The position numbers were made by a program, and so were the translations under genes. A stretch of DNA of 7,804 nt, taken from assembly GCA_002401295.1 (NCBI GenBank), contig NVSR01000084.1:1321-9124 (forward strand). The letters are read 5' to 3'. Below are positions 1 to 6,271 of the stretch, one piece after another; within the stretch, counting starts at the first letter, position 1, and every line of letters starts with the position of its first letter. The DNA comes from SAR324 cluster bacterium. Lineage in GTDB: Bacteria > SAR324 > XYD2-FULL-50-16. Under the pieces are notes generated by a model, which had not been told where the DNA came from, did no database searches, and saw only the letters and a program-made list of their open reading frames with translations.

Positions 1-366
1 GAGTCTGTCCTTAAGTTTTATAATTTGATTTTGCAGAGATATCCACTAGCCCAATCCATCATATTAATCTTGGATAATGCACGCTATTTCCATGCAAAAA
101 TGGTCCGTGACTGGTTAGCAGACAAAAAGATAATTTGCTGCTTTTTGCCTCCTTATGCTCTGAATTTAAACTTGGTTGAACGTTTCTAGCGATTTACCAA
201 AAAGCATCTGGTTCAGAATCAATACTATCCTGAATACAAAGTCTTCCGAGCTAAGGTTTTCCAATTTTTGAATCACATAGAACCCTATGTCGATGAACTG
301 ACAAGCTTAATGGTTGAGACGTTCGAGATAACGGCAAAAAAGGTGCTTGATCAAACCAAAGTCTGA
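1..366 (+). pseudogene. IS630-family transposase, C-terminal fragment with internal stop
   Basis: Read in frame 1, this stretch gives the C-terminal half of an IS630-type DDE transposase (DDE_3 / IS630-Tc1-mariner superfamily). Residues 22-31 (ILILDNARYF) carry the second catalytic Asp at residue 25. Residues 49-60 (LPPYALNLNLVE) carry the catalytic Glu at residue 60. That leaves 34 residues between them, the DD34E spacing of this family. Two residues after the Glu, an in-frame TAG at 187-189 sits where the family usually has Trp, so a single TGG to TAG change explains it. The frame then stays open to TGA at 364-366 with family-like C-terminal sequence (KKHLVQNQYY...). The N-terminal part, with the DNA-binding domain and first Asp, lies outside the window. 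The enzyme should be inactive unless the stop is read through. I could not identify the terminal inverted repeat of the element. Confidence 0.85.
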
Positions 367-377
367 GAACTATACAC

Positions 378-433
378 GCAAATTTGCGCCTTTTTCTGGT
401 TCCTCCAGTTTATTCGGCAAATACGCGGTTCAT
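378..433. repeat. Direct repeat copy 1 (56 bp)
   Basis: This 56-bp segment aligns without gaps to 505-560 with nine mismatches (about 84% identity by eye). The best-conserved core is CCTCCAGTTTATTC followed by GCAAATA and GCGGT. It starts with a perfect 12-bp palindrome, CGCAAATTTGCG, at 377-388. The offset between copies is exactly 127 bp. Confidence 0.75.
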
Positions 434-504
434 ATTAATAAATAAAAACTTTATCCATGTTTTATTTCAGATAATTAGCGTTTGATTTCACTAAATAAAC
501 ATCT

Positions 505-560
505 GCAAAATTGCGATTTTTTCAGCCTCCTCCAGTTTATTCAGCAAATATGCGGTCCAT
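505..560. repeat. Direct repeat copy 2 (56 bp)
   Basis: Second copy of the 56-bp repeat at 378-433, aligned without gaps. The palindrome at its start is degraded here (GCAAAATTGC). Weaker similarity continues past its end, for example a shared TCACTAA at matching positions in both units, so the true repeat unit may be the full 127 bp. A third, poorer copy (about 20 of 28 bases matching copy 1) begins at 632, again 127 bp on. Confidence 0.75.
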
Positions 561-631
561 GTAAACTGAAAAAGTATCTTTTTCTACGTAATTTCAATCG
601 ATTACTTTCCTATGTCACTAACTGAATAGCT

Positions 632-659
632 ACCAATTTGCAAACTTTTCTGCTTCCCC
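632..659. repeat. Degenerate third copy of the 127-bp unit (start only)
   Basis: The 28 bases here match about 20 of the first 28 bases of copy 1 (378-405). They share AATTTGC and TTTTCTG in register, and lie exactly 127 bp after copy 2. Similarity fades after about 660. Low sequence complexity could produce part of the match. Confidence 0.4.
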
Positions 660-799
660 TGCTTCCCTGCTGATTTGCTGGCTGCTTAATAGGTTGGAGT
701 GGGCTACAAGCAAACTTTTCTTTGGAAGTACCTTTTGCATGGGAAGGAAAAAAGCAGTAATGTGTACATATGTATTGTAAATTTTCATAAGGAGAGTTG

Positions 800-934
800 A
801 TGATGCCGGAAAAAAGATTACTCGATCAGGTCCGGGAAAAGATCCGCTTCAAACACTATAGTTACCGGACGGAACAAACTTATGTGTATTGGATAAAACG
901 GTTTATCTTCTTCACCATGAACAATCCAAACTAG
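800..934 (+). pseudogene. Integron-type tyrosine recombinase remnant (N-terminal SAM-like domain)
   Basis: A 44-codon frame starts with two ATGs (800, 803) behind a good ribosome site, AAGGAGAG at 789-796. Residues 7-38 (LLDQVREKIRFKHYS...YVYWIKRFIFF) match the N-terminal SAM-like DNA-binding domain of IntI/XerC-type recombinases. These typically read LLDQVR..IR.KHYS.RTEQ.Y..WIKRFI.FH. Straight after FIFF the frame changes to an unrelated tail and stops at 932-934. In the -1 frame the codons from 913 read HHEQS, close to the usual FH continuation, and stay open to 1026 but without further family likeness. A one-base deletion plus loss of the rest of the gene, including the catalytic domain with its Arg and Tyr residues, explains this. 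It cannot be an active recombinase. Whether the 44-residue product is made is unknown. Confidence 0.75.
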
Positions 935-1062
935 AATTCAATCTGCTCAAAATCGTTTTATTTCAACTCCCTAAGATCGGGCTAGCAATAGTGAGATCAA
1001 AGGGTGTAAGGGAGTTATTACACTGATTAATATTCCCTTTTTCACAGAGACATGAGGACTCT

Positions 1063-1878
1063 ATGAGTTTTATCCCGATGGTGACACCACCCGTTATGCA
1101 GCCGGAAACAGCTTGGTGGTTTGTATTTCAAAACAATAAGCTGCTGGTAGAAGAAAAAGACGGATCCGTCACGATCCCGCAGATCAGGAACTTACAAGAA
1201 ATAGGGATGACTCCCATTCGAAAACAGTATCTGGGGACTTTGGATGGTCAGCATTGCTATTCGGTGGAAGTTGATGAGCAGATGATGCCTCCCAAAACTA
1301 TGGAATTCCGTGGGTTGCGGGGATTGTTTGAGTCTCTGGATAAAGATTTATGGAGCATTGCCGGTCAGGCGGTGCAGATTGTAGCTTGGGATCAAACCCA
1401 TCAGTTCTGTGGCAGTTGTGGTCAGGCCACAGAAAGCATGGAAAAAGAGCGTGCTAAAGTTTGCCAACCCTGTAATTTGACCAATTATCCTCGCTTGTCC
1501 CCTGCTATTATTGTGGCAGTCCTCAAGGATAATAAACTTTTACTGGGGGCTCCAACCCGGTATGAGGGAGAAATCTACAGTGTGCTCGCAGGATTTGTGG
1601 AACCGGGAGAAAGTTTGGAGACTTGTGTGGCCCGAGAGGTGGAAGAAGAGGTGGGCATTCAAGTCAAAAATATTCAGTATTTCGGCAGCCAACCTTGGCC
1701 TTTCCCTAACTCTTTAATGATTGGCTTTACGGCTGAATATGCTGGCGGTGAAATCAACGTGGATCCAACGGAAATCCTTCATGCTGATTGGTATACTGTA
1801 GATAAGCTGCCTAACTTCCCTGGTAACGCAAGCATTGCCCGTAGGCTGATTGATTGGTTTATTGAGCAGCATCAGTAA
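1063..1878 (+). CDS. nudC: NAD(H) pyrophosphatase / deNADding Nudix hydrolase NudC
   Basis: NudC hydrolyses NADH or NAD+ to NMN(H) and AMP, and in E. coli also removes NAD caps from RNA; it is cytosolic. The 271-residue length is close to the 257 of E. coli NudC. Residues 1-110 form the variable N-terminal domain. A zinc ribbon follows with Cys116, Cys119, Cys134 and Cys137 (C-x2-C...C-x2-C). The Nudix box spans 177-199 with Gly177, Glu183, Arg191-Glu192, Glu195-Glu196 and Gly198 all in place. The diagnostic NudC motif SQPWPFPNS is at 209-217 and separates it from other Nudix families. The chosen ATG has GAGG at 1054-1057, five bases upstream; the earlier ATG at 1052 stops after four codons. 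The gene stands alone and converges with the AraC-type gene. No residue needed for activity appears to be missing. Confidence 0.95.
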   Translation: MSFIPMVTPPVMQPETAWWFVFQNNKLLVEEKDGSVTIPQIRNLQEIGMTPIRKQYLGTLDGQHCYSVEVDEQMMPPKTMEFRGLRGLFESLDKDLWSIAGQAVQIVAWDQTHQFCGSCGQATESMEKERAKVCQPCNLTNYPRLSPAIIVAVLKDNKLLLGAPTRYEGEIYSVLAGFVEPGESLETCVAREVEEEVGIQVKNIQYFGSQPWPFPNSLMIGFTAEYAGGEINVDPTEILHADWYTVDKLPNFPGNASIARRLIDWFIEQHQ

Positions 1879-1886
1879 GGGACTTG

Positions 1887-1908
1887 GAAGGAAAAAAATA
1901 TTTCCTTC
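1887..1908. terminator. Possible weak hairpin between convergent genes
   Basis: GAAGGAAA at 1887-1894 pairs perfectly with TTTCCTTC at 1901-1908 around a six-base loop, just after the nudC stop. The stem is AT-rich and lacks a clear T-run afterwards, so it is at best a weak intrinsic terminator. Its position between convergent genes fits such a role. Confidence 0.35.
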
Positions 1909-1956
1909 TGTTAATACCTCAATATATTAAATGTTTGAGTTATATGCTTTTCCAAA

Positions 1957-1981
1957 TCTCAGTGAGGCCGCCACGTAGGGC
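1957..1981. repeat. 25-bp dispersed motif, copy 1
   Basis: The motif reads TCTCAGTGAG, then GCCGCCACGTAGGGC. It recurs at 6498-6522 in the same orientation with 23 of 25 bases identical. This copy ends exactly one base before the stop codon (TAA, minus strand) of the AraC-type gene. Its role is unknown. It could be the edge of a small mobile repeat or a protein-binding site. Confidence 0.7.
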
Positions 1982-2818
1982 TTATGGATCGCTACTTTTT
2001 TTTTCGAGTGGACTCAGATGACCTTGAACCTGATAGGTCATGGGGGTGAATCCATTAACCCTTTTGAACTCCCGGATGAAGTGAGGTTGGTCATAAAAAC
2101 CTGAAAGATGCCCCACATCGGCACAGGATTTGATGTTTTTAAGTAATGTTCTCGCCCCTTTCACTCGCAAGATGCGGGTGAAATTCTTTGGTGCCAGCCC
2201 CACTTCCTTTTTGAAGATTCTCTCCAGTTGTCGTTTCCCTATATTGACAGCTTCAGCGATGGATGTGACCGAAATCTGACCTTTAGAGGCTTGGACTGTT
2301 TGGACGGTTGATCGAATAAATTTGTTGAGATCACTGGTATTGCTTAGAATGCTCAACAACCAGTTTTCAATGGCCATGACTTGTTGTGGGACTGTGACAG
2401 CCTGACAGAGTTGATCATAAATTCTGCTTGAGTCGTGTAACCTGATATCTTGCAGCGAATTGATGCTGTTATTCAATTCATGTACGGGGATGGGCATAAA
2501 AGGGTAGGCCCCTCCTGGTAAGAATCGAATGCCAATCGCATGCACTTGGCCCTGCATGCCAAAACGAATGGCCTGCGTACTGGTTCCATCCAGGAAAGAG
2601 CTGGCTTTTTGCTGCTGTCCATCGAAAAAAAGTTTTCCTCCCAGATTGAAGATAATACCCATCCCACCATCAGGATACAGATATTCCACTCGCCTCTGTC
2701 GCAAGGGCACAGCTCTGCGGATGATCCAGTAGCACTGCACATAAGGTGCTAAACGAGGAGAAGGGGCAACGCTTTGAAAGCCGAGGTAATCTAACCGAGG
2801 TTCATCAACTGGAGGCAT
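1982..2818 (-). CDS. AraC-family transcriptional regulator with DUF6597-type N-terminal domain
   Basis: This is a cytosolic DNA-binding protein of 278 residues. The N-terminal half (about residues 12-120) resembles the DUF6597 domain common in this group. It includes YLYPDGGMGIIFNLG at 47-60 and the AIGIRFLPGGAYPF segment at 94-107. The C-terminal half carries two helix-turn-helix units: about 182-203 (SVTSIAEAVNIGKRQLERIF) and 233-262, which ends in the AraC signature GF.DQ.HF...FK...G.TP. The ATG at 2818 is the first start after an in-frame TGA, but no Shine-Dalgarno sequence is visible before it, so translation may be weak. The gene is convergent with nudC and divergent from ndh across 157 bp. 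By analogy it could regulate itself or ndh; this is inference, and the ligand is unknown. Confidence 0.9.
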   Translation of the reverse strand: MPPVDEPRLDYLGFQSVAPSPRLAPYVQCYWIIRRAVPLRQRRVEYLYPDGGMGIIFNLGGKLFFDGQQQKASSFLDGTSTQAIRFGMQGQVHAIGIRFLPGGAYPFMPIPVHELNNSINSLQDIRLHDSSRIYDQLCQAVTVPQQVMAIENWLLSILSNTSDLNKFIRSTVQTVQASKGQISVTSIAEAVNIGKRQLERIFKKEVGLAPKNFTRILRVKGARTLLKNIKSCADVGHLSGFYDQPHFIREFKRVNGFTPMTYQVQGHLSPLEKKSSDP

Positions 2819-2975
2819 AGGTCAAAGGAGCAGGCAAAAAAAACTGTTCGTTTTATCCAAAGGCATGTCGCGAAAATACAATACAGGGGGTTCAAAGTCA
2901 CCTAGAATTCTCTGATGTTTGATGAAGTTTCTGAGAAGGGGTACTTTTTTTTATAGATAACGGAGCTGAAAAGAT
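2819..2975. promoter_or_regulatory. Divergent intergenic region araC-type gene / ndh
   Basis: This 157-bp gap must carry promoters for both divergent genes. For ndh, a TATAGA at 2952-2957 lies 17 bases after a poor -35 candidate, TTCTGA, at 2929-2934. A run of eight T (2945-2952) sits in the spacer. The ribosome site for ndh is GGAG at 2962-2965. No clear operator repeats were found, and the minus-strand promoter could not be placed with confidence. Confidence 0.4.
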
Positions 2976-4265
2976 ATGAAGCGTATATTGATTGTAGGCG
3001 GTGGTTTTGCCGGATTGAATGCCGCAAAGTGTTTAGGTAACGTCAAGGATGTTGAAGTCACCTTAATCGATCGAAGAAATCATCATCTTTTTCAACCCTT
3101 GCTCTACCAAGTGGCCATGGCAGGGCTGAGTCCGGCGGAAATTGCGGCACCCATTCGCAGCATGCTTTCAAAATATCGGAATATTAATGTTCTGCAGGAA
3201 GAAGTCCAAACAGTAGATCCAGTCAAGAAGAGCATCAGTACCAATGTGGATAGTTACAGTTATGATTATCTGATTATGGCTTGTGGAGCACGACACTCCT
3301 ATTTTGGCCATGAAGAGTGGGAAGAGTATGCGCCTGGTTTGAAAACATTGGAGCAGGCGACGGAGATTCGACGTCGGGTCCTGACTGCCTTTGAAGAAGC
3401 TGAAAAGGAAAAGAGTCCCGTAATACAAAAGAAGTGGCTGACTTTCGTCATCGTCGGTGGGGGGCCTACAGGAGTGGAGCTGGCTGGTGCTATCGGTGAA
3501 ATGAGCCGCTACACCCTGAATGAGGACTTCCGTAATATCGACCCCAAGTTGACACGAATCATTCTAGTGGAAGCCGGACCGAGAATTTTGCCTTCTTTCT
3601 CGGAAAAACTGACCAGCAGAGCCACACGAGATCTGGAAAAGCTGGGAGTGCAGGTTTGGACCTCCAGCATGGTGACCCACATTGATGAACAGGGCGTTGA
3701 AATAGGTAGCGAACGAATCCAATCAGCCACAGTAATTTGGGCGGCTGGAGTGCAAGCTTCCAGCCTGGGCGAAAGCTTAGAGGTTCCCCTGGATCGACAA
3801 CGAAGAGTGATTGTTGAACCTGATCTCAGTCTCAAAGAGTATCCCGAGGTATTCGTCATCGGAGATCAAGCACACTGTGCCCACCAAAATGGAAAACCCT
3901 TGCCGGGAGTGGCCCCTGTGGCATTTCAACAAGGTCGTTTTATTGGTCAGAATATTTTGCGGGAAATCAAGGGAATAGATCGTCTGGAGTTCCGATATCT
4001 AGACAAAGGACAGATGGCCACGATTGGAAAAAGTAAGGCCATCGTAGAAACAGGCAGGTTGAAAATTGGTGGTTTTATCGCCTGGGTCGCTTGGCTGCTG
4101 ATTCATATCTACTACTTGACGGGCTTTAAAAATCGGTTATTTGTCACCTTGAATTGGGCCTGGTCTTATTTGACCTTTCGCCGGGGAGCTCGTTTGGTGG
4201 TCTCCAAGGAATGGCGCTTCCACCCTGACAAAGCAAAACATCATCGTGATACCCACTCATCCTGA
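2976..4265 (+). CDS. ndh: Type II NADH:quinone oxidoreductase (NDH-2)
   Basis: NDH-2 is a single-subunit, non-proton-pumping flavoenzyme on the inner face of the cytoplasmic membrane that passes electrons from NADH to quinone. At 429 residues it has normal length. The FAD-binding dinucleotide fold is at residues 4-32 with GGGFAG at 8-13. The NADH-binding fold is at 157-198 with GGGPTGVELAG at 161-171. EVFVIGDQAH at 291-300 is the second FAD motif, and APVAFQQG at 313-320 is the quinone-site motif, usually AQ.A.QQG. Hydrophobic segments at about 366-384 and 388-401, followed by basic residues (RRGAR), look like the membrane-anchoring C-terminus. The ATG has GGAG ten bases upstream. The gene is probably monocistronic, with 276 bp and hairpins before ctaA. 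A sulfide:quinone reductase is less likely because the redox Cys pattern is absent. Confidence 0.93.
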   Translation: MKRILIVGGGFAGLNAAKCLGNVKDVEVTLIDRRNHHLFQPLLYQVAMAGLSPAEIAAPIRSMLSKYRNINVLQEEVQTVDPVKKSISTNVDSYSYDYLIMACGARHSYFGHEEWEEYAPGLKTLEQATEIRRRVLTAFEEAEKEKSPVIQKKWLTFVIVGGGPTGVELAGAIGEMSRYTLNEDFRNIDPKLTRIILVEAGPRILPSFSEKLTSRATRDLEKLGVQVWTSSMVTHIDEQGVEIGSERIQSATVIWAAGVQASSLGESLEVPLDRQRRVIVEPDLSLKEYPEVFVIGDQAHCAHQNGKPLPGVAPVAFQQGRFIGQNILREIKGIDRLEFRYLDKGQMATIGKSKAIVETGRLKIGGFIAWVAWLLIHIYYLTGFKNRLFVTLNWAWSYLTFRRGARLVVSKEWRFHPDKAKHHRDTHSS

Positions 4266-4274
4266 TAAACAGCA

Positions 4275-4297
4275 GTGATGACTCCCTGGAGCATCAC
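4275..4297 (+). terminator. Hairpin just after ndh
   Basis: GTGATG at 4275-4280 pairs with CATCAC at 4292-4297, and CTCC pairs with GGAG inside it, leaving a single bulged A and a two-base loop. It begins ten bases after the ndh stop codon. No T-run follows, so it may protect the 3' end rather than act as a classical intrinsic terminator. Confidence 0.4.
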
Positions 4298-4331
4298 CAA
4301 TAATCTGACCTGTCTCAAGGACCTCCAACCT

Positions 4332-4353
4332 TTAGAGGGCTACGGCCCTTTAA
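4332..4353 (+). terminator. Stem-loop with UACG tetraloop
   Basis: A nine-base stem (4332-4340 with 4345-4353, one G-U wobble) closes on C(UACG)G, a member of the extra-stable UNCG tetraloop class. The stem ends in CCCTTTAA and is followed by a pyrimidine-rich stretch but not a continuous T-run. It likely stabilises or terminates the ndh transcript. Confidence 0.45.
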
Positions 4354-4391
4354 TCCCCTCATTGCCTTTCTGCAAAACACTCCACCCTACA

Positions 4392-4445
4392 AGAAAAAAA
4401 TGGCTCCGAACAGTCCGGTGAATATCTCTTACGGCCTTTTTTTCT
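4392..4445. terminator. Long imperfect hairpin ending in T7, possibly bidirectional
   Basis: AGAAAAAAA at 4392-4400 pairs with TTTTTTTCT at 4437-4445. GGC (4402-4404) pairs with GCC (4434-4436) after one bulged base. GCC followed by seven T on the plus strand looks like the end of an intrinsic terminator. The A-run on the left would serve the minus strand. The loop is long, with an inner CCG...CGG pair, so efficiency is uncertain. Confidence 0.4.
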
Positions 4446-4459
4446 GAGCAAGAAATATT

Positions 4460-4489
4460 TTGCATCTTGTTGAATTTTCATGCTATATT
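4460..4489 (+). promoter_or_regulatory. Extended -10 promoter for ctaA
   Basis: TGCTATATT at 4481-4489 combines the TGn extension with a -10 box, TATATT, matching five of six consensus bases. A weak -35 candidate, TTGCAT at 4460-4465, lies 18 bases upstream. Transcription would begin near 4496, leaving a leader of about 45 bases before the ctaA ATG. It sits directly downstream of the candidate terminator, as expected for a new transcription unit. Confidence 0.55.
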
Positions 4490-4541
4490 GGGTCTAGTTT
4501 TTTCCATAACACTGCTTGTTCCTTCTTTCTGAGGGGTACTG

Positions 4542-5561
4542 ATGAAAGGCAATATTAAGAACGGATTTCTACTAGCCACCATTCTCACCTATGTTTTGTT
4601 GCTGATGGGGGCGCTGGTGCGACTCAATGATGCGGGTCTGGCTTGTCCTGATTGGCCACTCTGTTTTGGGCAGGTTATTCCACCTCCCGGTTTAGCGATC
4701 AGCCTGGAAGTCGGGCATCGTTTCGTGGCGATTATTTTAGGAATTTGTATTTTCTATCTTTGGTTGCGTTGTTGGTTGACTCCTGCTTATGCAAGTTATC
4801 GATTCCATGCAACAGTCTGTTTTATTTTAGTGGGGATTCAGGGGATTTTGGGAGGTCTGACAGTAACCATGTCCTTGGCTCCTTTCATTGTGGTTTTTCA
4901 TATTTTAGGAGGTATTCTCCTCTTTATGATCCTGATGTACACCACAGCCCATCTTTATCAGCAGGAACGCATTGGTGTGGTTCTGGGTGAACTAAACTCC
5001 CCTGCATTTTCACAAAATATGATGGTGATGAATCTGATTTTTTTCATCATGTTGATATCAGGTAGCATCAATAGCAGTACTCATTCCGGTTTGGCTTGTT
5101 CGGCTTTTCCCGGTTGTGAGACGGGGCTGACTTACTCCAGCACGGATGGTTTTCAGGTGGAAAGCGGCGAATTTTGGCCGGAGGATTGGCGACCTTGGGT
5201 CCATATGTCACACCGAGTTGTTGCGATTACGGGAGGTTTGATTCTGATTGTTTTAACCGCCATCTATTGGTTGCGGCGGAATCCATTCTGGAATTTATTG
5301 GGGAGCAGTCTTATATTATTGATACTTTTACAGTTCACTGTAGGCTCTTTGAATGCTTTATTAGAAAAACCTATAATTATCTCAGCCTTGCACACGACCC
5401 TGGCGATTACGATCGCAGGAATTCTCAGTTTTGCCTATCAAAGGGGAGCTAATGGAAGTCAACGGATTTTACCAAATGATACCGCCACTCAACGCCGCAC
5501 TGAATGGGATCGCGGCCTGTTTGTTATTAGCCGGTCTGCTTGCGGTGAAAAGCGGGCGTGA
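4542..5561 (+). CDS. ctaA: Heme A synthase (COX15/CtaA family)
   Basis: CtaA is an integral membrane enzyme that oxidises the C8 methyl group of heme O to give heme A for aa3/caa3-type cytochrome oxidases. The 339 residues contain about eight membrane helices in two pseudo-repeats. The first half has GALVRLNDAGLACPDWPLC at 23-41, the EVGHR motif with Glu56 and His59, and His120 (VFH). The second half has His221 and His224 (VHMSHR) and His284 (ALH), the expected heme-binding histidines. Two C-x5-C pairs are present, Cys35/Cys41 and Cys186/Cys192, in the two large external loops. The ATG has GAGGGG at 4531-4536. Family members normally end soon after the last helix (about residue 300). Here a polar tail of nearly 40 residues is read through the start of the downstream DUF420 gene, overlapping it by 110 bp. 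Confidence 0.93.
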   Translation: MKGNIKNGFLLATILTYVLLLMGALVRLNDAGLACPDWPLCFGQVIPPPGLAISLEVGHRFVAIILGICIFYLWLRCWLTPAYASYRFHATVCFILVGIQGILGGLTVTMSLAPFIVVFHILGGILLFMILMYTTAHLYQQERIGVVLGELNSPAFSQNMMVMNLIFFIMLISGSINSSTHSGLACSAFPGCETGLTYSSTDGFQVESGEFWPEDWRPWVHMSHRVVAITGGLILIVLTAIYWLRRNPFWNLLGSSLILLILLQFTVGSLNALLEKPIIISALHTTLAITIAGILSFAYQRGANGSQRILPNDTATQRRTEWDRGLFVISRSACGEKRA

Positions 5562-5889
5562 TCGACTTCATATCCGGATTATGACGGGGGCTCTTGGGGT
5601 ATCGACTCTGTTTTTATTTTTTTATCTTTTGTTTCATTTTGAGATTGGTTTTAGCCCTTTTCCTGGAACGGGGATTATACGGGTGATTTACTTTGTAATC
5701 CTGGTACCTCATATCATCATGGCAATCATTATGCTGCCATTGGTACTCTGTACGGTCTATTTTGCGGTGAAGAAGCAAATAACCAGGCATCGGCGGCTGG
5801 TTCGGTGGACGCTTCCTGTTTGGCTTTATGTTTCGGTCACAGGTGTTGTAATCTATTGGATGAATTATCATTTGGTGGATCGTATCTGA
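5452..5889 (+). CDS. DUF420 membrane protein (YozB/CtaM-like)
   Basis: This small polytopic membrane protein has 145 residues from the chosen start and about four hydrophobic segments (near 15-33, 45-63, 76-105 and 120-137). It fits DUF420 (YozB), with PPLNAALNGI near the N-terminus and spaced histidines at 40, 62, 87, 113 and 140 that match the usual family layout (LH, FH, PH, RHRR, YH). A DUF420 member, CtaM, is needed for aa3-type oxidase function in Staphylococcus aureus. Being coupled to ctaA here, a role in oxidase maturation is a reasonable inference. I chose the ATG at 5452, not the in-frame one at 5431, because AAGGGGAG at 5441-5448 sits just before it and homologues begin near this point. 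It starts inside ctaA in the +1 frame, so translation is probably coupled. The hairpin at 5904-5928 follows the stop. Confidence 0.85.
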   Translation: MEVNGFYQMIPPLNAALNGIAACLLLAGLLAVKSGRDRLHIRIMTGALGVSTLFLFFYLLFHFEIGFSPFPGTGIIRVIYFVILVPHIIMAIIMLPLVLCTVYFAVKKQITRHRRLVRWTLPVWLYVSVTGVVIYWMNYHLVDRI

Positions 5890-5903
5890 AAAATGCCCCT
5901 CCT

Positions 5904-5928
5904 CTTTGGGACGGGTGCATTCCCAAAG
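5904..5928 (+). terminator. Hairpin after the ctaA-DUF420 unit
   Basis: CTTTGGGA at 5904-5911 pairs perfectly with TCCCAAAG at 5921-5928 around a nine-base loop, 14 bases after the DUF420 stop. No T-run follows. The right half also belongs to the outer inverted repeat arm (5913-5934), so its terminator role may be incidental. Confidence 0.45.
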
Positions 5929-5934
5929 TGTGAA
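5913..5934. repeat. Outer inverted repeat, left arm
   Basis: The 22 bases starting GGGTGCATTCC match the reverse complement of 6432-6453 at 20 of 22 positions. Fainter similarity continues inward with gaps: TAGAGAATCCCTC and ATAGAGTAAT on this side against TAGAACCCTCCC and ATAGAGTATT on the reverse complement of the other. The two arms enclose the REPIN-like element. Confidence 0.65.
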
Positions 5935-6072
5935 CTCTGTTCATGAGGTAGTTAGTCAATTCCGGTAGAGAATCCCTCAAGGGCCATAGAGTAATTGAGT
6001 TGCTTCCCAGAGTTGCCCTATCCCCAAGCGAATAAAAGTAGTTATTTCTCCCCTTTGTCTCAAAGATGCTCC

Positions 6073-6117
6073 GTAGGATGGCGCAAAGGCGCAGCCGTGC
6101 CCATCGTTGACAGGAAT
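6073..6117 (+). repeat. REP-like sequence, 45 bp, left copy
   Basis: This begins with GTAG, the tetranucleotide typical of REP elements mobilised by RAYT (TnpA-REP) transposases. It continues into an imperfect hairpin: GATGG at 6077-6081 pairs with CCATC at 6101-6105, GCA with TGC, and GGC with GCC near the tip, with small bulges. It is identical, base for base, to the reverse complement of 6272-6316. Confidence 0.85.
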
Positions 6118-6271
6118 TGAATGATTGATATTTTCATCATGAAAGAAGAGGGAACGAATAGTTTTTATATTTTTTCTTAATTATAACAGCTATTTACCAT
6201 TGTACCTCGTTTCCATGGTGTGTAATGTAGGGCTGTTCCTTATTGTTTTTGATGGATTCATCTGTTGATCG

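Larger units (their letters stand above)
367..799. other. Gene-free stretch between transposase and recombinase remnants
   Basis: No convincing coding region is visible on either strand. The stretch is AT-rich and holds the degenerate ~127-bp tandem repeats described separately, with copies starting near 378, 505 and 632. It also has a second pair of a 10-base word (CAAACTTTTC) at 641-650 and 711-720. It is flanked by decayed mobile genes on both sides, so it is probably the leftover of one or more insertions. The boundary of the IS630-type element should lie at its left end but was not recognised. Confidence 0.6.

Noticed and set aside
378..659. CRISPR array, because of regularly spaced repeats
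   Set aside because: The repeats are 56 bp with a 127-bp period and strong divergence between copies. CRISPR repeats are near identical and 23-50 bp with short spacers. No cas gene is in the window.
367..799. Integron attC cassette sites upstream of the recombinase remnant
   Set aside because: No pair of RYYYAAC / GTTRRRY boxes with intervening complementary arms was recognised by eye.
2473..2752. Overlapping open frames on both strands inside the AraC-type gene
   Set aside because: They are shadows of the well-supported regulator gene, with no ribosome sites or family likeness.
2929..2957. Firm promoter call for ndh
   Set aside because: The -35 candidate matches only three of six bases. 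It is mentioned only within the intergenic feature.
5431..5451. Upstream ATG at 5431 as the DUF420 start
   Set aside because: It has no ribosome site of its own. The ATG at 5452 has AAGGGGAG directly before it and agrees with where DUF420 proteins usually begin.
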